13,414 bases of DNA from Legionella sp. (lineage in GTDB: Bacteria > Pseudomonadota > Gammaproteobacteria > Legionellales > Legionellaceae): assembly GCA_003507515.1 (NCBI GenBank), contig DNVL01000110.1, positions 1-13,414 of the forward strand, read 5' to 3'. This document shows, one piece after another, positions 1 through 7,407 of the stretch (positions within the stretch are counted from its first letter, which is position 1; each line of letters starts with the position of its first letter). Below the pieces are notes generated by a model that did no database searches, was not told where the DNA came from, and was given only the letters and a program-made list of their open reading frames with translations. Both the position numbers and the translations under genes were made by a program.

Positions 1-810
1 CTTGCTGAGCCCACCTTGTCTGGGCCCCAGTAACAACTGGGTTTCTAATGTCTCACGGATGGATTCAAATTTATCCTTCATTCGTTTTTGATCCTCCGCA
101 ATCATCACCAAAATTTCAGGCAGGTTGCGATCAAACGCCAGGTCATCCTTCGCGGGCGCTATGGTCGGCACCAGGCTGGGTCGCGCCGGCAGGATTGGGT
201 CTCGCAAATAGGGAACATAATGGCCTTTTTCCAGCTGGATCAATACGCTAGGGCATCCTGGATCTACATTGTACTGCAAGCGGTGCGGCAATGATTTGGC
301 ACCCTCAACAACATTGACGGTGATGGGCAAATGCAATGCGTTGGATAGTGCGGCAAGGCTGCTTTCATCAATCCATGTGGTCATTTTTCGCATCATGGTG
401 GGCGACGTGCCTTCATTTTCACCAACAAAAGCACCTGGATACTGGTCTGGATAAGCGCAAAGTTCATCCACTGCGATTTGTCGCAATGTATAGGCTATTT
501 CAACCACCAATTGATGGTAAGGCACACGCTTCTTGAGTTGCTGCAGACGTTGCATTGGGGTCAACACCGCGGTTTGATGCGCATGCGCTGGGAACAAGAC
601 GTCGAACCGAACCCAGAACGATTCAAGCAAGGCATTGCGTCCTTTGGTTAACACCGGCATCGAATACCATTCCATCAACCCTGCCGCAATCGCCCGAAAT
701 CCACAATCACCTGTCCCGCCCACATCAACGAATGCACCTGGCTTGTGTTCTGGTGACCGATAAACGGAGGCACCCGGTGTGCGAATAAAAAAATGCTGTT
801 GGAATGACAT
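1..810 (-). CDS. OTU-family cysteine protease (deubiquitinase-like), C-terminus off window
   Basis: The reading frame is open from the ATG at 808-810 to the window edge (270 codons, no stop seen), so the protein is incomplete. An OTU-type nucleophile motif, GTGDCGFRAIA, lies at residues 32-42 with the predicted catalytic Cys36. The matching OTU histidine motif, KGHYVPYL, has His197. The Cys-to-His spacing of about 160 residues fits an OTU domain. OTU proteases cut ubiquitin chains. Bacteria have no ubiquitin, so in Legionellales such proteins (the Lot family) are usually host-directed effectors. The usual Asp three residues before the Cys is Thr33 here. After the domain, residues 225-270 are charged and probably helical. 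A GGAGAG ribosome-binding site (rc of 815-820) supports the start. There is no signal peptide, as expected for a type IV substrate. Family assignment is good; target and activity are inferred. Confidence 0.8.
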   Translation of the reverse strand, partial: MSFQQHFFIRTPGASVYRSPEHKPGAFVDVGGTGDCGFRAIAAGLMEWYSMPVLTKGRNALLESFWVRFDVLFPAHAHQTAVLTPMQRLQQLKKRVPYHQLVVEIAYTLRQIAVDELCAYPDQYPGAFVGENEGTSPTMMRKMTTWIDESSLAALSNALHLPITVNVVEGAKSLPHRLQYNVDPGCPSVLIQLEKGHYVPYLRDPILPARPSLVPTIAPAKDDLAFDRNLPEILVMIAEDQKRMKDKFESIRETLETQLLLGPRQGGLSK

Positions 811-879
811 ACAACTCTCCGAATGGTTTCTCTCATGCTATGCTACATCTTAGAGCTTAAGGCAATGTTAACATCGTAC

Positions 880-895
880 TTACAGTATACTGTAA
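880..895. promoter_or_regulatory. 16-bp perfect palindrome, putative operator between divergent genes
   Basis: TTACAGTATACTGTAA at 880-895 equals its own reverse complement. It sits between the OTU gene (minus) and the DOT1-like gene (plus), about 24 bp before the latter's start. Its centre contains TATACT, a good -10 hexamer for plus-strand transcription, so a dimeric regulator bound here would be expected to affect a promoter. The half-site order (ACAG...CTGT) is the reverse of a LexA box. The regulator is unknown. Confidence 0.5.
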
Positions 896-918
896 ATATT
901 AAAATCCGCGAGGCATAA

Positions 919-1623
919 TTGCGAACAATTTGGGTTGTATCGATCTTTATTGCAGCCTTGATGGCTTTACGCGCTCCCCACTGGTGGCGAACAATCGAGA
1001 TTTATCGCTGGCGCCGTGCCCTGGGGCTAGACAGGCATCACACCGTCTATCAGCAACTGTTTGCCCTAGTTGATGGCTTTTCTCTATCACGAGACGCCCG
1101 TAGAACCCAAGATGCCATGGAGTATGTATATGGTGAAATTGATTTTTTCTCATTTATTGCGCTGTTATCGCAAGCCAAGCTAGACAACCATACCATCTTT
1201 TACGATTTAGGCAGCGGCACAGGCAAAGCCGTTTTGGCGTGTGCCATGGTGTTTGATGTAAAAGAAAGCCATGGGATCGAGCGCTTTCCCGGTCTCCACC
1301 ATGCAGCGATTAGTCTACGCAATGCACTGGCCTTGCGGCCCGATTACACGGCAGCTGCTAAAAAAATTCACTTTTTAAATGATGACTTTTTCAACGCAAA
1401 CGTCAGCCAGGCAACCCTCATCTTCATCAACGCCACGGGTTTTTTTGGCCAACGATGGACCGACTTAAGCATGAAAATTGAGCAATCAACACAGTGCACG
1501 GTCGTTATCACCACCAGCAAAGCATTGCGATCCAAGGCTTTTTCCATTATAAAAATCACCACCGTACAAATGAGCTGGGGTACGGTCAAAGCCTATATCC
1601 AGCAACGCATACAGATCGGATGA
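919..1623 (+). CDS. DOT1-like SAM-dependent methyltransferase with N-terminal membrane anchor
   Basis: This 234-residue protein is a class I methyltransferase related to DOT1 (histone H3-Lys79 methyltransferase). The similarity runs through the catalytic core in order: YGEIDFF (71-77, like the DOT1 YGE loop), SAM motif I YDLGSGTGK (95-103), an acidic motif II residue Glu121 in GIER, DDFF (155-158), LIFINATGFF (167-176, like DOT1 VIFVNNFAF) and a late SW (219-220). Residues 3-17 are hydrophobic and followed by many Arg, suggesting an anchor with the catalytic domain in the cytoplasm, or a translocation signal. The start is TTG at 919, chosen for GAGG at 910-913 with a 5-nt spacer; the next in-frame ATG (961) has no ribosome-binding site and would cut into the hydrophobic segment. 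The substrate is unknown. It may be a protein methyltransferase effector or a bacterial enzyme with another target. Confidence 0.72.
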   Translation: MRTIWVVSIFIAALMALRAPHWWRTIEIYRWRRALGLDRHHTVYQQLFALVDGFSLSRDARRTQDAMEYVYGEIDFFSFIALLSQAKLDNHTIFYDLGSGTGKAVLACAMVFDVKESHGIERFPGLHHAAISLRNALALRPDYTAAAKKIHFLNDDFFNANVSQATLIFINATGFFGQRWTDLSMKIEQSTQCTVVITTSKALRSKAFSIIKITTVQMSWGTVKAYIQQRIQIG

Positions 1624-1650
1624 AAACCGTCACGGGTCTTAAATCATTTC

Positions 1651-1679
1651 TTTTCAAATCGAGATGAATGGCATATGAT
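1651..1679 (+). promoter_or_regulatory. Candidate ihfB promoter
   Basis: TTTTCA (1651-1656) and TATGAT (1674-1679) are separated by 17 bp, and the ihfB start lies 45 bp downstream. The -35 is weak and the -10 good. The methyltransferase gene ends at 1623, so ihfB may also receive readthrough. Confidence 0.35.
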
Positions 1680-1723
1680 AAATAACAATAATCGTTGTAC
1701 CATGCCGCTCATCGAGGTGAAGT

Positions 1724-2044
1724 ATGATTAAATCTGAACTGATTGCCAAGATCTCTGCAAACATGACGCATCTGCCTGAACATCAAGTGGCCGAAAGCAT
1801 CAACCATATTCTGGAATTAATGAGTCAATCGCTCATTTTAGGGCGACGCATTGAAATTCGCGGTTTTGGTAGTTTTACATTGCATTACCGCGCACCGCGC
1901 AAAGCACACAATCCCAAAACGGGCGAACGCGTGGTCACCGAGGCGAAATACAGCCCTCATTTCAAGCCTGGCAAAGCGTTACGAGAACGCATCAACGCAT
2001 CAAAAGCGCATTGCCAGATCGCAGAAGAAGGGTGTAAGGGTTAG
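1724..2044 (+). CDS. ihfB: Integration host factor subunit beta
   Basis: A 106-residue HU/IHF-family DNA-bending protein that heterodimerises with IhfA. It bends specific sites in recombination, replication and transcription. The segment RIEIRGFGSFTLHYRAPRKA (residues 43-62) and the following NPKTGERV and SPHFKPGKALRER match the beta subunit closely, including the DNA-intercalating Pro of the NPKTG arm. The C-terminal tail of about 12 residues (from SKAHCQ on) is longer than the enterobacterial protein. A GAGGTGA ribosome-binding site precedes ATG 1724. The stop lies only 7 bp from the stop of converging dcd. In Legionella, IHF is linked to the switch between growth phases, so it could affect the virulence-type genes here, but no IHF site was identified. 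Confidence 0.93.
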   Translation: MIKSELIAKISANMTHLPEHQVAESINHILELMSQSLILGRRIEIRGFGSFTLHYRAPRKAHNPKTGERVVTEAKYSPHFKPGKALRERINASKAHCQIAEEGCKG

Positions 2045-2051
2045 CCTAACG

Positions 2052-2618
2052 CTATGTTCGGGGCAATGTGACGCCTGTTTGCCCTTGATATTTCCCTGCC
2101 CTGTCCCGATACGAGGTAGTACAAACTTCATCTGCGCTTAAAAAAATCATTTGCGCTACGCCCTCATGGGCATATATTTTAGCCGGTAGCGTCGTGGTAT
2201 TGGAAAATTCCAAGGTCACATGCCCCTCCCATTCCGGCTCCAAAGGGGTCACATTCACGATAATCCCACAACGCGCATAAGTCGATTTGCCCAAGCAAAT
2301 GGTCAGCACATCACGTGGGATACGAAAATACTCAACCGTGCGTGCCAACGCAAATGAATTGGGAGGAATAATGCATACATCCGACTGTACATCGACAAAA
2401 CTATTGGCGTCAAACGCTTTGGGATCGACAATGGCTGAATTGATGTTGGTAAAAATTTTAAACTCATTCGAACAACGCACATCATATCCGTAGCTAGAAA
2501 CACCGTAAGAAATAATGCGCGCGCCCTCATGCTCCCTCACTTGGCCTGGTTGAAAAGGGGAAATCATCCCTTGTTCCAACGCCATTTTTTCTATCCATCG
2601 ATCGGATTTAATTGACAT
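2052..2618 (-). CDS. dcd: dCTP deaminase
   Basis: This 188-residue enzyme converts dCTP to dUTP, the feed for dTMP synthesis. The family motif GKSTYARCG lies at 110-118, with the Ser/Arg residues that contact the substrate phosphates (Ser112, Arg116). The catalytic Glu is Glu137 in HVTLEFSN. The GYDVR motif at 44-48 and the C-terminal [10 protein letters not shown], which closes over the active site, are both present. Length is close to E. coli Dcd (193). ATG 2616-2618 is preceded by AAGGGA. The gene starts 30 bp after the end of the LbtU-like porin on the same strand, so it may be cotranscribed with it, and it converges on ihfB with a 7-bp gap and no obvious terminator between. Confidence 0.95.
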   Translation of the reverse strand: MSIKSDRWIEKMALEQGMISPFQPGQVREHEGARIISYGVSSYGYDVRCSNEFKIFTNINSAIVDPKAFDANSFVDVQSDVCIIPPNSFALARTVEYFRIPRDVLTICLGKSTYARCGIIVNVTPLEPEWEGHVTLEFSNTTTLPAKIYAHEGVAQMIFLSADEVCTTSYRDRAGKYQGQTGVTLPRT

Positions 2619-2648
2619 AATATCCCTTAAAAAAGCAACGTCACCACA

Positions 2649-4265
2649 TTAAAAATAGACACCAATTTGGGCTAACAACGTATCCGAAAAGCCGCCTGTG
2701 CCCAACGTATTCGCATTGACCATACCCGCAGGTGCCGCCCCATTTGCAAACTGATAACGACCATAATCAATGTCATGGCGATATTCTAAGCTTTCAACCG
2801 TGTCTTTCCATATGGATATATTAAATACACCGTTGATGCGTTGCTGTGGTAAATTCAATGCCAGCGTATCTTTAGACCACTGGTAGCCTACTCCAATGGA
2901 TGCAGGCCTGTCAAAGAACATAAACGTCACCCCGCCCTCCAGCTGCCCTGCTTGCAACTGTGCGCCTAAGCCGTTAAAACTTAAATCTTCTGGGTGGTAG
3001 CGGCCTACCGAGCTCACCCACTCAGCCGTTAAGCTGTATCGATCGATGTTAATTGCACCATGCACGCCAACGCCTGGCACTTTATACACATTTTCGCTTC
3101 CATTGGTAGGCGATGCAAATCCACCGAATGTAGTCCCTGCAGGAGAGCCTGTTTTTTGGATCCCCGCCACGTCATTGAGCGAACTGATAACGCTTGCGCC
3201 CACCTCGCCCAACGCGCTGCCTGTATTGATAGTATATCCTAAATTCAACCCACCTACGCCTGAGCTACCCAGCGTGGTTTCGCCTTTATAGGCATATACT
3301 GCGGCAAAAGGGCCTGACGATTGTTGTGATTTATAGCCCAATATAAAAGGGCGCGCTTTTGTGCGCGCCATGCGCATCGTCAAAGGCGCGCTCACCATGG
3401 CCGTTGAAAATCGACCAAAAGGGACATACAACTGGCCTGCTGTGAAATAAAAAGGTGACTCATCCAAGTCCCCAATGTTGACAAAACCCATGTTTAAATT
3501 GACGGCCGAGTTGCCAACGCGTGGGCCACCGATGGACGGTGGACCTTCATCATAAGCCAAAGCCAGGTAGGCCTCCACTTTGTCGTTCACGGCAGCCGCT
3601 ACGTCGAATTCACTAGACCCCAACGTCCAGTCACCGGATGCGTTCGCAACGTTGGATTGATGCCATGAGCCAGCGGGTTCTGCTTTTCCACTAATGGCGA
3701 CGATCGGCAAATTAGGCCTTGGATACCCCATACGCTCATACGCTTGATACAGACTGCGGCGCTGCTGCATGAGCCGAACATCACGGTTGATGCTGGATAT
3801 ATTCACAATATAGTCGGAGCCATCAAATGCGGGCAAGGAACCTAGAAAAGGCGACGTCACCACGGGCATGCCCGAGATGTAGGTCACCACATGCCCGTCT
3901 GCTATGAGGGCCGCCGGATTAAACTCTACCGATTCAGGATGCTCATTCAATGAATGGACCGTCACCGGGCTACTGTGCACACTGGACTCTGGATGCAAAG
4001 GCTTGATCTTGTGTTTTGCTATTTTCTTGACCGCATGACGCTCTTCTTTTCTAGGAGTGGCTGATTTTTTTAAAGCAGGATGTCCGCTTCCCTCAGAATG
4101 CGCTGATTGCGCAACCATTTTTTTTTGCAAGTGATTTAACTGCGTCTGCAAGGCTTGCGTTTGCTGTTGCAGCAGCTGTATTTCACGTTGCAACTGGGCA
4201 TCATCCGCCATCGCAGACGAACAAAGTCCTAATGACATGATGAACAGGAGGGACTTCAATTTCAT
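2649..4265 (-). CDS. LbtU-type (DUF3573) siderophore porin, outer membrane beta-barrel
   Basis: A predicted 538-residue outer membrane protein. A signal peptide (residues 1-20, cut after AMA) is followed by a Gln/Leu-rich coiled coil (about 22-55) and a basic, low-complexity linker. Then comes a conserved block containing DYIVNISSINRDVRLMQQRR and YPRPNLP, and a long barrel ending in ...QIGVYF. The terminal Phe is the usual barrel-assembly signal. The conserved block is what I recognise from the DUF3573/LbtU family, whose founder takes up the siderophore legiobactin in Legionella and whose Francisella relatives (FslE/FupA) take up iron. I chose ATG 4263-4265, not an upstream in-frame ATG at 4316, because it begins the signal peptide and has GGAG 9 nt upstream. 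No Fur box is evident. The substrate is inferred from the family. Confidence 0.82.
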   Translation of the reverse strand: MKLKSLLFIMSLGLCSSAMADDAQLQREIQLLQQQTQALQTQLNHLQKKMVAQSAHSEGSGHPALKKSATPRKEERHAVKKIAKHKIKPLHPESSVHSSPVTVHSLNEHPESVEFNPAALIADGHVVTYISGMPVVTSPFLGSLPAFDGSDYIVNISSINRDVRLMQQRRSLYQAYERMGYPRPNLPIVAISGKAEPAGSWHQSNVANASGDWTLGSSEFDVAAAVNDKVEAYLALAYDEGPPSIGGPRVGNSAVNLNMGFVNIGDLDESPFYFTAGQLYVPFGRFSTAMVSAPLTMRMARTKARPFILGYKSQQSSGPFAAVYAYKGETTLGSSGVGGLNLGYTINTGSALGEVGASVISSLNDVAGIQKTGSPAGTTFGGFASPTNGSENVYKVPGVGVHGAINIDRYSLTAEWVSSVGRYHPEDLSFNGLGAQLQAGQLEGGVTFMFFDRPASIGVGYQWSKDTLALNLPQQRINGVFNISIWKDTVESLEYRHDIDYGRYQFANGAAPAGMVNANTLGTGGFSDTLLAQIGVYF

Positions 4266-4302
4266 GCAGGTATACTCCGACAACCGTTTTCTTTTTGGGC
4301 GG

Positions 4303-4308
4303 ATTATA
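4303..4308 (-). promoter_or_regulatory. Candidate -10 element of the LbtU-like gene
   Basis: A perfect TATAAT (reading minus, rc of 4303-4308) gives a leader of about 30 nt before ATG 4265. The -35 region (around 4325-4331) is a poor match, so an activator may be needed. A 10-bp palindrome, CATTGCAATG (4309-4318), abuts the -10 and could be an operator. Confidence 0.4.
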
Positions 4309-4345
4309 CATTGCAATGCAGGCGATAACCAGTCGCCTTTTGAAT

Positions 4346-4385
4346 AAAAAAAAGCCCCTCAACACAACGTGATGAGGGGCTTTTT
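4346..4385 (-). terminator. Rho-independent terminator of the MOMP gene
   Basis: An 8-bp perfect GC-rich stem (GCCCCTCA at 4354-4361 with TGAGGGGC at 4373-4380) encloses an 11-nt loop. In the minus-strand transcript it is followed by eight U (A tract 4346-4353), 21 nt after the MOMP stop. T residues at 4381-4385 on the other side could let it work in both directions. Confidence 0.9.
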
Positions 4386-4406
4386 AATCGGAGCCGTTAC
4401 ATAAAA

Positions 4407-5375
4407 TTATGCAACGTTACCAAGCCATTTCAAGCCAATGAAAGGACCTTGCAGACCGAAGTCACTGTTCACACCTTCTTGGTTTGCATGCACGTTGAAG
4501 TAGTTAACCCACATCCAACCAGCATCCAATGTCAAATCACCTTGCGCCATTGCGTAAGTGTAAGTCGCACCCAATTTAGCATCAACAACAGGAACGATTA
4601 CAGTTTGTGAACCGTTTCCGCCAATAGAGTTGCCTAAAGAATCGCTATAGGAAGCGCTGAATGAACGTGTGCCAGCCAGAATGCCTGTTGCGCCGTTCGC
4701 ATAGATGCCTAAGCCATTGCCCCAATCATAAGACATGTCCATACCTAAACGAGGACCGAAACCGTTGTAAGTAGGGTTGTATGTTGTCGTATGCGTGTAA
4801 GAGCCAGAAACTGGAGCAGCACTGCCACCAAAGAAAGTACCAGAAGACTTGGTCACGTTATTGGCTAAACGAGCATATTGAGCGCCGCCATGGAAGCGAA
4901 TGGCTTTGTTATCACCAAAATCAACGTGTTGGCCGACTTCAATGTTCACAGCATCCCATTTAGGATCAACGGATACATTGCCACCAGCAAATGCCGCTGT
5001 TTCAGTAACGCCGCCACCGAAATTAAATGATGTCAGGGGTTGAGCACCAAATGTTCGGCTGTTTGATTTGCTCACATGATACCAGTTCAGGTTGAGGTCA
5101 TTTCCAGTATTGAAGTGGTAAGACCCTTCAATTTGGAATCCCCAATTGTAATTAGGAGCATGGTCGAATCGTGTATCAGAAACAATAGGATTGAAGCCAT
5201 TGCCATTGTTGACAGAAGGTTTCAGATACAGTGCTTTTGCACCGAAATCCCACGCCGTTGCTTCGCAAGGAACAGTGACGTTCACAGCGCTGCAAACAGG
5301 ACCCATAGAGCCAGCAAATACTGCGCTGCTGCTAAGAGCAAGAACAGCTACAGCTGTTTTTTTCAGATTTAACAT
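4407..5375 (-). CDS. Legionella-type major outer membrane protein (MOMP family)
   Basis: A 322-residue protein of the Legionella outer membrane protein family (Pfam PF05150). A signal peptide (1-21, cut after AVFA) is followed by the hallmark N-terminus GSMGPVCSAVNVTVPCE with two cysteines (used for disulfide cross-linking in Legionella MOMP) and then TAWDFGAKALYLKP. The rest has alternating, aromatic-rich strands with Gly/Asn/Ser-rich loops, typical of an 8-12-stranded barrel, and ends in GPFIGLKWLGNVA. Legionella MOMPs act as porins and as complement-binding surface proteins. ATG 5375 has GGAG 7 nt upstream. The gene has its own strong promoter and terminator, so it is a single-gene unit that is probably highly expressed. 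Confidence 0.92.
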   Translation of the reverse strand: MLNLKKTAVAVLALSSSAVFAGSMGPVCSAVNVTVPCEATAWDFGAKALYLKPSVNNGNGFNPIVSDTRFDHAPNYNWGFQIEGSYHFNTGNDLNLNWYHVSKSNSRTFGAQPLTSFNFGGGVTETAAFAGGNVSVDPKWDAVNIEVGQHVDFGDNKAIRFHGGAQYARLANNVTKSSGTFFGGSAAPVSGSYTHTTTYNPTYNGFGPRLGMDMSYDWGNGLGIYANGATGILAGTRSFSASYSDSLGNSIGGNGSQTVIVPVVDAKLGATYTYAMAQGDLTLDAGWMWVNYFNVHANQEGVNSDFGLQGPFIGLKWLGNVA

Positions 5376-5485
5376 ACTTTATCTCCACTTTTTATTATTA
5401 AACTTCCGTTTTTTTCATAAAGCCACCACTTGGTATTGACTTCAGTACGCCATAATCGCTCTACTCCGAAAACGTACTTGAGACG

Positions 5486-5514
5486 ATTATCAATCCTCAA
5501 TTACTCGTTGTCAA
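5486..5514 (-). promoter_or_regulatory. Strong promoter of the MOMP gene
   Basis: Reading minus, TTGACA (rc of 5509-5514), a 17-bp spacer and GATAAT (rc of 5486-5491) make an 11-of-12 match to the sigma70 consensus. The predicted RNA start near 5479 leaves a leader of about 100 nt before ATG 5375, long enough for post-transcriptional control. Confidence 0.75.
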
Positions 5515-5659
5515 CAGCATCGCGTGAAATTCATTGCAATTGTTCAGCCCGTTTCTGGCCTAAAAAAAGCAACGCTCCGTATATATTTGATAAAAACACA
5601 TCCTTTGTCAATGCGTTTTATAAAAAAGACACCGATCCCCATCTGAATGGCTCAAATCA

Positions 5660-5668
5660 TGGTATGCT
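5660..5668 (+). promoter_or_regulatory. Weak candidate extended -10 for pyrC
   Basis: TGGTATGCT is an extended -10 (TG-n-TATGCT) 34 bp before the pyrC start, without a good -35. Apart from this and the MOMP promoter, I see no gene in the 327-bp gap 5376-5702. An 82-codon frame at 5430-5678 has no ribosome-binding site and overlaps the MOMP promoter. Confidence 0.28.
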
Positions 5669-5702
5669 TATGCTTTGATAAACATCTGATAAGACGTTCA
5701 GC

Positions 5703-6740
5703 ATGCGCACTGTTTCCATCACACGCCCCGATGACTGGCATGTTCACTTTCGCGACCAAGACGCATTAATAGATACCGTCGCGGCTTCCGCCATGCATTT
5801 CGCCCGCGCATTGGCCATGCCCAATTTATCTCCCGCACTATCCACCGTTGCAGCCGTCAATGCCTATTACCAACGGATTCTTGCAGCCGTAAAGCCCAAC
5901 CAACAGTTCACGCCCTACATGACACTCTATCTAAATGACACCGTTACATCGGCGGATTTAGATGCCATTGCAAAGAGCCCCCATATATTAGGTGCAAAGC
6001 TTTATCCGGCGGGTGCAACCACCCATTCGGATGAAGGGGTTCATTCCATTCAAGCGATGTATCCCTTGTTTGACCTCATGCAGTCACATGATCTCGTGTT
6101 ACAAATGCATGGCGAAGTGACCCATGGGGATATTTTTGCCCGTGAAGCGGTTTTCATTAAAACGCACTTAGCACCGTTGATTCAAAACTTCCCCAGATTA
6201 CGCGTGGTGTTAGAGCATATATCGAGTCGTGCGGCGGTAGAGTTTGTGATGCAAGCGCCCGCAACGCTTGCGGCCACCGTGACACCACATCATTTATTAT
6301 ACAATCGCAATCAGTTACTGGCCGGTGGCATCAAACCCCATTATTATTGCTTGCCCATTTTAAAATCTGAGCGTTGCCAACAGGCACTCCAACAAGCGGC
6401 TATCAGTGGAAATCCTAAATTTTTTGCAGGCACAGATAGTGCCCCTCATGCGCAATCACACAAAGAAAGTGCATGCGGCTGTGCTGGTGTTTATTCAGCC
6501 CCATTTGCGCTGGCGATGTATACGCAACTGTTTGATCAATGCGATCAATTAAACAAGCTGGATGCGTTTATGAGTCGATTTGGTGCAGATTTTTACCATC
6601 TTCCGCATTCAACGGATAAGATAGAACTGGTTCAATCCCCTCAATTCATCCCACCGATCATGCCGCTAGGGGCTTCGCATGTCGTGCCGCTCGCCGCCGG
6701 TAGCACATTGCAATGGAGTACTCGTGAAGCACAATCATGA
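5703..6740 (+). CDS. pyrC: Dihydroorotase
   Basis: This 345-residue zinc enzyme closes carbamoyl-aspartate to dihydroorotate, the third step of pyrimidine synthesis. It is the short class typified by E. coli PyrC (348 residues). All metal ligands are present: His13 and His15 in DWHVHFRD, the Lys99 that becomes carboxylated in GAKLYPAG, His136 in QMHGEV, His172 in LEHISS, and Asp245 in AGTDSAPH. The substrate-binding segment TPHHLLYNRN is at 195-203. ATG 5703 begins the conserved N-terminus, although its ribosome-binding site is weak. The gene overlaps the start of rnt by 17 bp. Confidence 0.96.
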   Translation: MRTVSITRPDDWHVHFRDQDALIDTVAASAMHFARALAMPNLSPALSTVAAVNAYYQRILAAVKPNQQFTPYMTLYLNDTVTSADLDAIAKSPHILGAKLYPAGATTHSDEGVHSIQAMYPLFDLMQSHDLVLQMHGEVTHGDIFAREAVFIKTHLAPLIQNFPRLRVVLEHISSRAAVEFVMQAPATLAATVTPHHLLYNRNQLLAGGIKPHYYCLPILKSERCQQALQQAAISGNPKFFAGTDSAPHAQSHKESACGCAGVYSAPFALAMYTQLFDQCDQLNKLDAFMSRFGADFYHLPHSTDKIELVQSPQFIPPIMPLGASHVVPLAAGSTLQWSTREAQS

Positions 6741-7347
6741 CAAACCCCTCACGGAAATAAAACACCGTTTCCGAGGTTTTTTACCCGTGGTCGTTGATGT
6801 AGAAACGTCGGGCGTTGACCACCAGAAAAATGCCTTGTTAGAAATGTGCATTGTCTTGCTGGATTTGAATAAAGAGGGGGTTTTCGCACCCGCAGCGCGA
6901 TTTTTCGAACATATTTTACCCTTTGAAAACGCGGTATTGGATCCGGAATCACTCGCCTTTAATCAGATTGACCCATACCAACCGCTGCGATTTGCACTCG
7001 ATGAAGCGCAAGCACTGCAGCGTTTGTTTGCACCCATCCATACCGCATTAAAGCAACATCATTGCCAACGCGCGGTCCTCGTGGGGCACAATGCCTGGTT
7101 TGATCTGCTGTTCATCAAAGCGGCGGCGAAACGCACGGGCATCAAATCACCTTTCCATGCCTTCACCTGTTTTGATACAGCGACGCTTGCGGGGCTGATG
7201 TATGGACAAACCGTGCTGGCCAAAGCCATGGTTTCAGCCAAGATCCCTTTCGATTTAAATGAAGCCCATTCAGCGATTTATGATGCAGAAAAAACAGCTG
7301 AGCTGTTTTGTAAAATGCTCAATCGCTGGGGGGGAATGCCCGCGTAG
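6724..7347 (+). CDS. rnt: Ribonuclease T (DEDDh 3'-5' exonuclease)
   Basis: RNase T trims 3' ends of tRNA, 5S and 23S rRNA and other RNAs, working as a dimer. The 207-residue protein has the full DEDDh set: Asp25 and Glu27 in VVDVETSG, Asp127 in HNAWFD, His182 and Asp187 in AHSAIYDAEKT. The family opening RFRGF is at 15-19. I start it at GTG 6724 because GGAG at 6715-6718 lies 5 nt upstream and the lead-in then matches the E. coli length. An in-frame ATG at 6679 would add 15 residues encoded inside pyrC and has no ribosome-binding site. The stop TAG (7345-7347) is part of the GTAG of a REP element, so insertion of that repeat may have set the C-terminus. Confidence 0.93.
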   Translation: MKHNHDKPLTEIKHRFRGFLPVVVDVETSGVDHQKNALLEMCIVLLDLNKEGVFAPAARFFEHILPFENAVLDPESLAFNQIDPYQPLRFALDEAQALQRLFAPIHTALKQHHCQRAVLVGHNAWFDLLFIKAAAKRTGIKSPFHAFTCFDTATLAGLMYGQTVLAKAMVSAKIPFDLNEAHSAIYDAEKTAELFCKMLNRWGGMPA

Positions 7348-7404
7348 GTTGGGCCTTGGCCCAACGCCGCTGTGGCAAAATTGTTGGGCCAAGGCCCAAC
7401 CTAC
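7344..7404. repeat. REPIN: two inverted GTAG-type REP hairpins
   Basis: Arms 7344-7365 and 7383-7404 (22 nt each) are perfect reverse complements across a 17-bp spacer. Each arm is GTAG followed by its own hairpin, GTTGGGCC-TT-GGCCCAAC. The 5' GTAG plus palindrome is the signature of REP sequences mobilised by RAYT (TnpA-REP) transposases, and the inverted pair is a REPIN. It occupies almost exactly the gap between converging rnt (stop 7347) and ahpC (stop 7408). It could act as a transcription stop or protect both mRNA ends. No RAYT gene is in the window. Confidence 0.85.
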
Positions 7405-7407
7405 ATC

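Noticed and set aside
880..895. LexA (SOS) box
   Set aside because: LexA sites are CTGT-N8-ACAG; here the order is ACAG then CTGT with a 4-bp centre.
4266..4316. Longer N-terminus of the LbtU-like porin from ATG 4316
   Set aside because: It would place a basic stretch before the signal peptide and overlaps the promoter -10.
4321..4337. Hairpin GGCGA-N7-TCGCC as a second terminator
   Set aside because: The stem is only 5 bp with a 7-nt loop, it lies upstream of the LbtU-like -10, and a much better terminator is adjacent.
5430..5678. 82-codon plus-strand reading frame before pyrC
   Set aside because: It has no ribosome-binding site, composition is not protein-like, and it overlaps the MOMP promoter.
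6679..6723. ATG start of rnt at 6679
   Set aside because: No ribosome-binding site, it lies well inside pyrC, and it would add 15 non-conserved residues. GTG 6724 has GGAG at the right distance.
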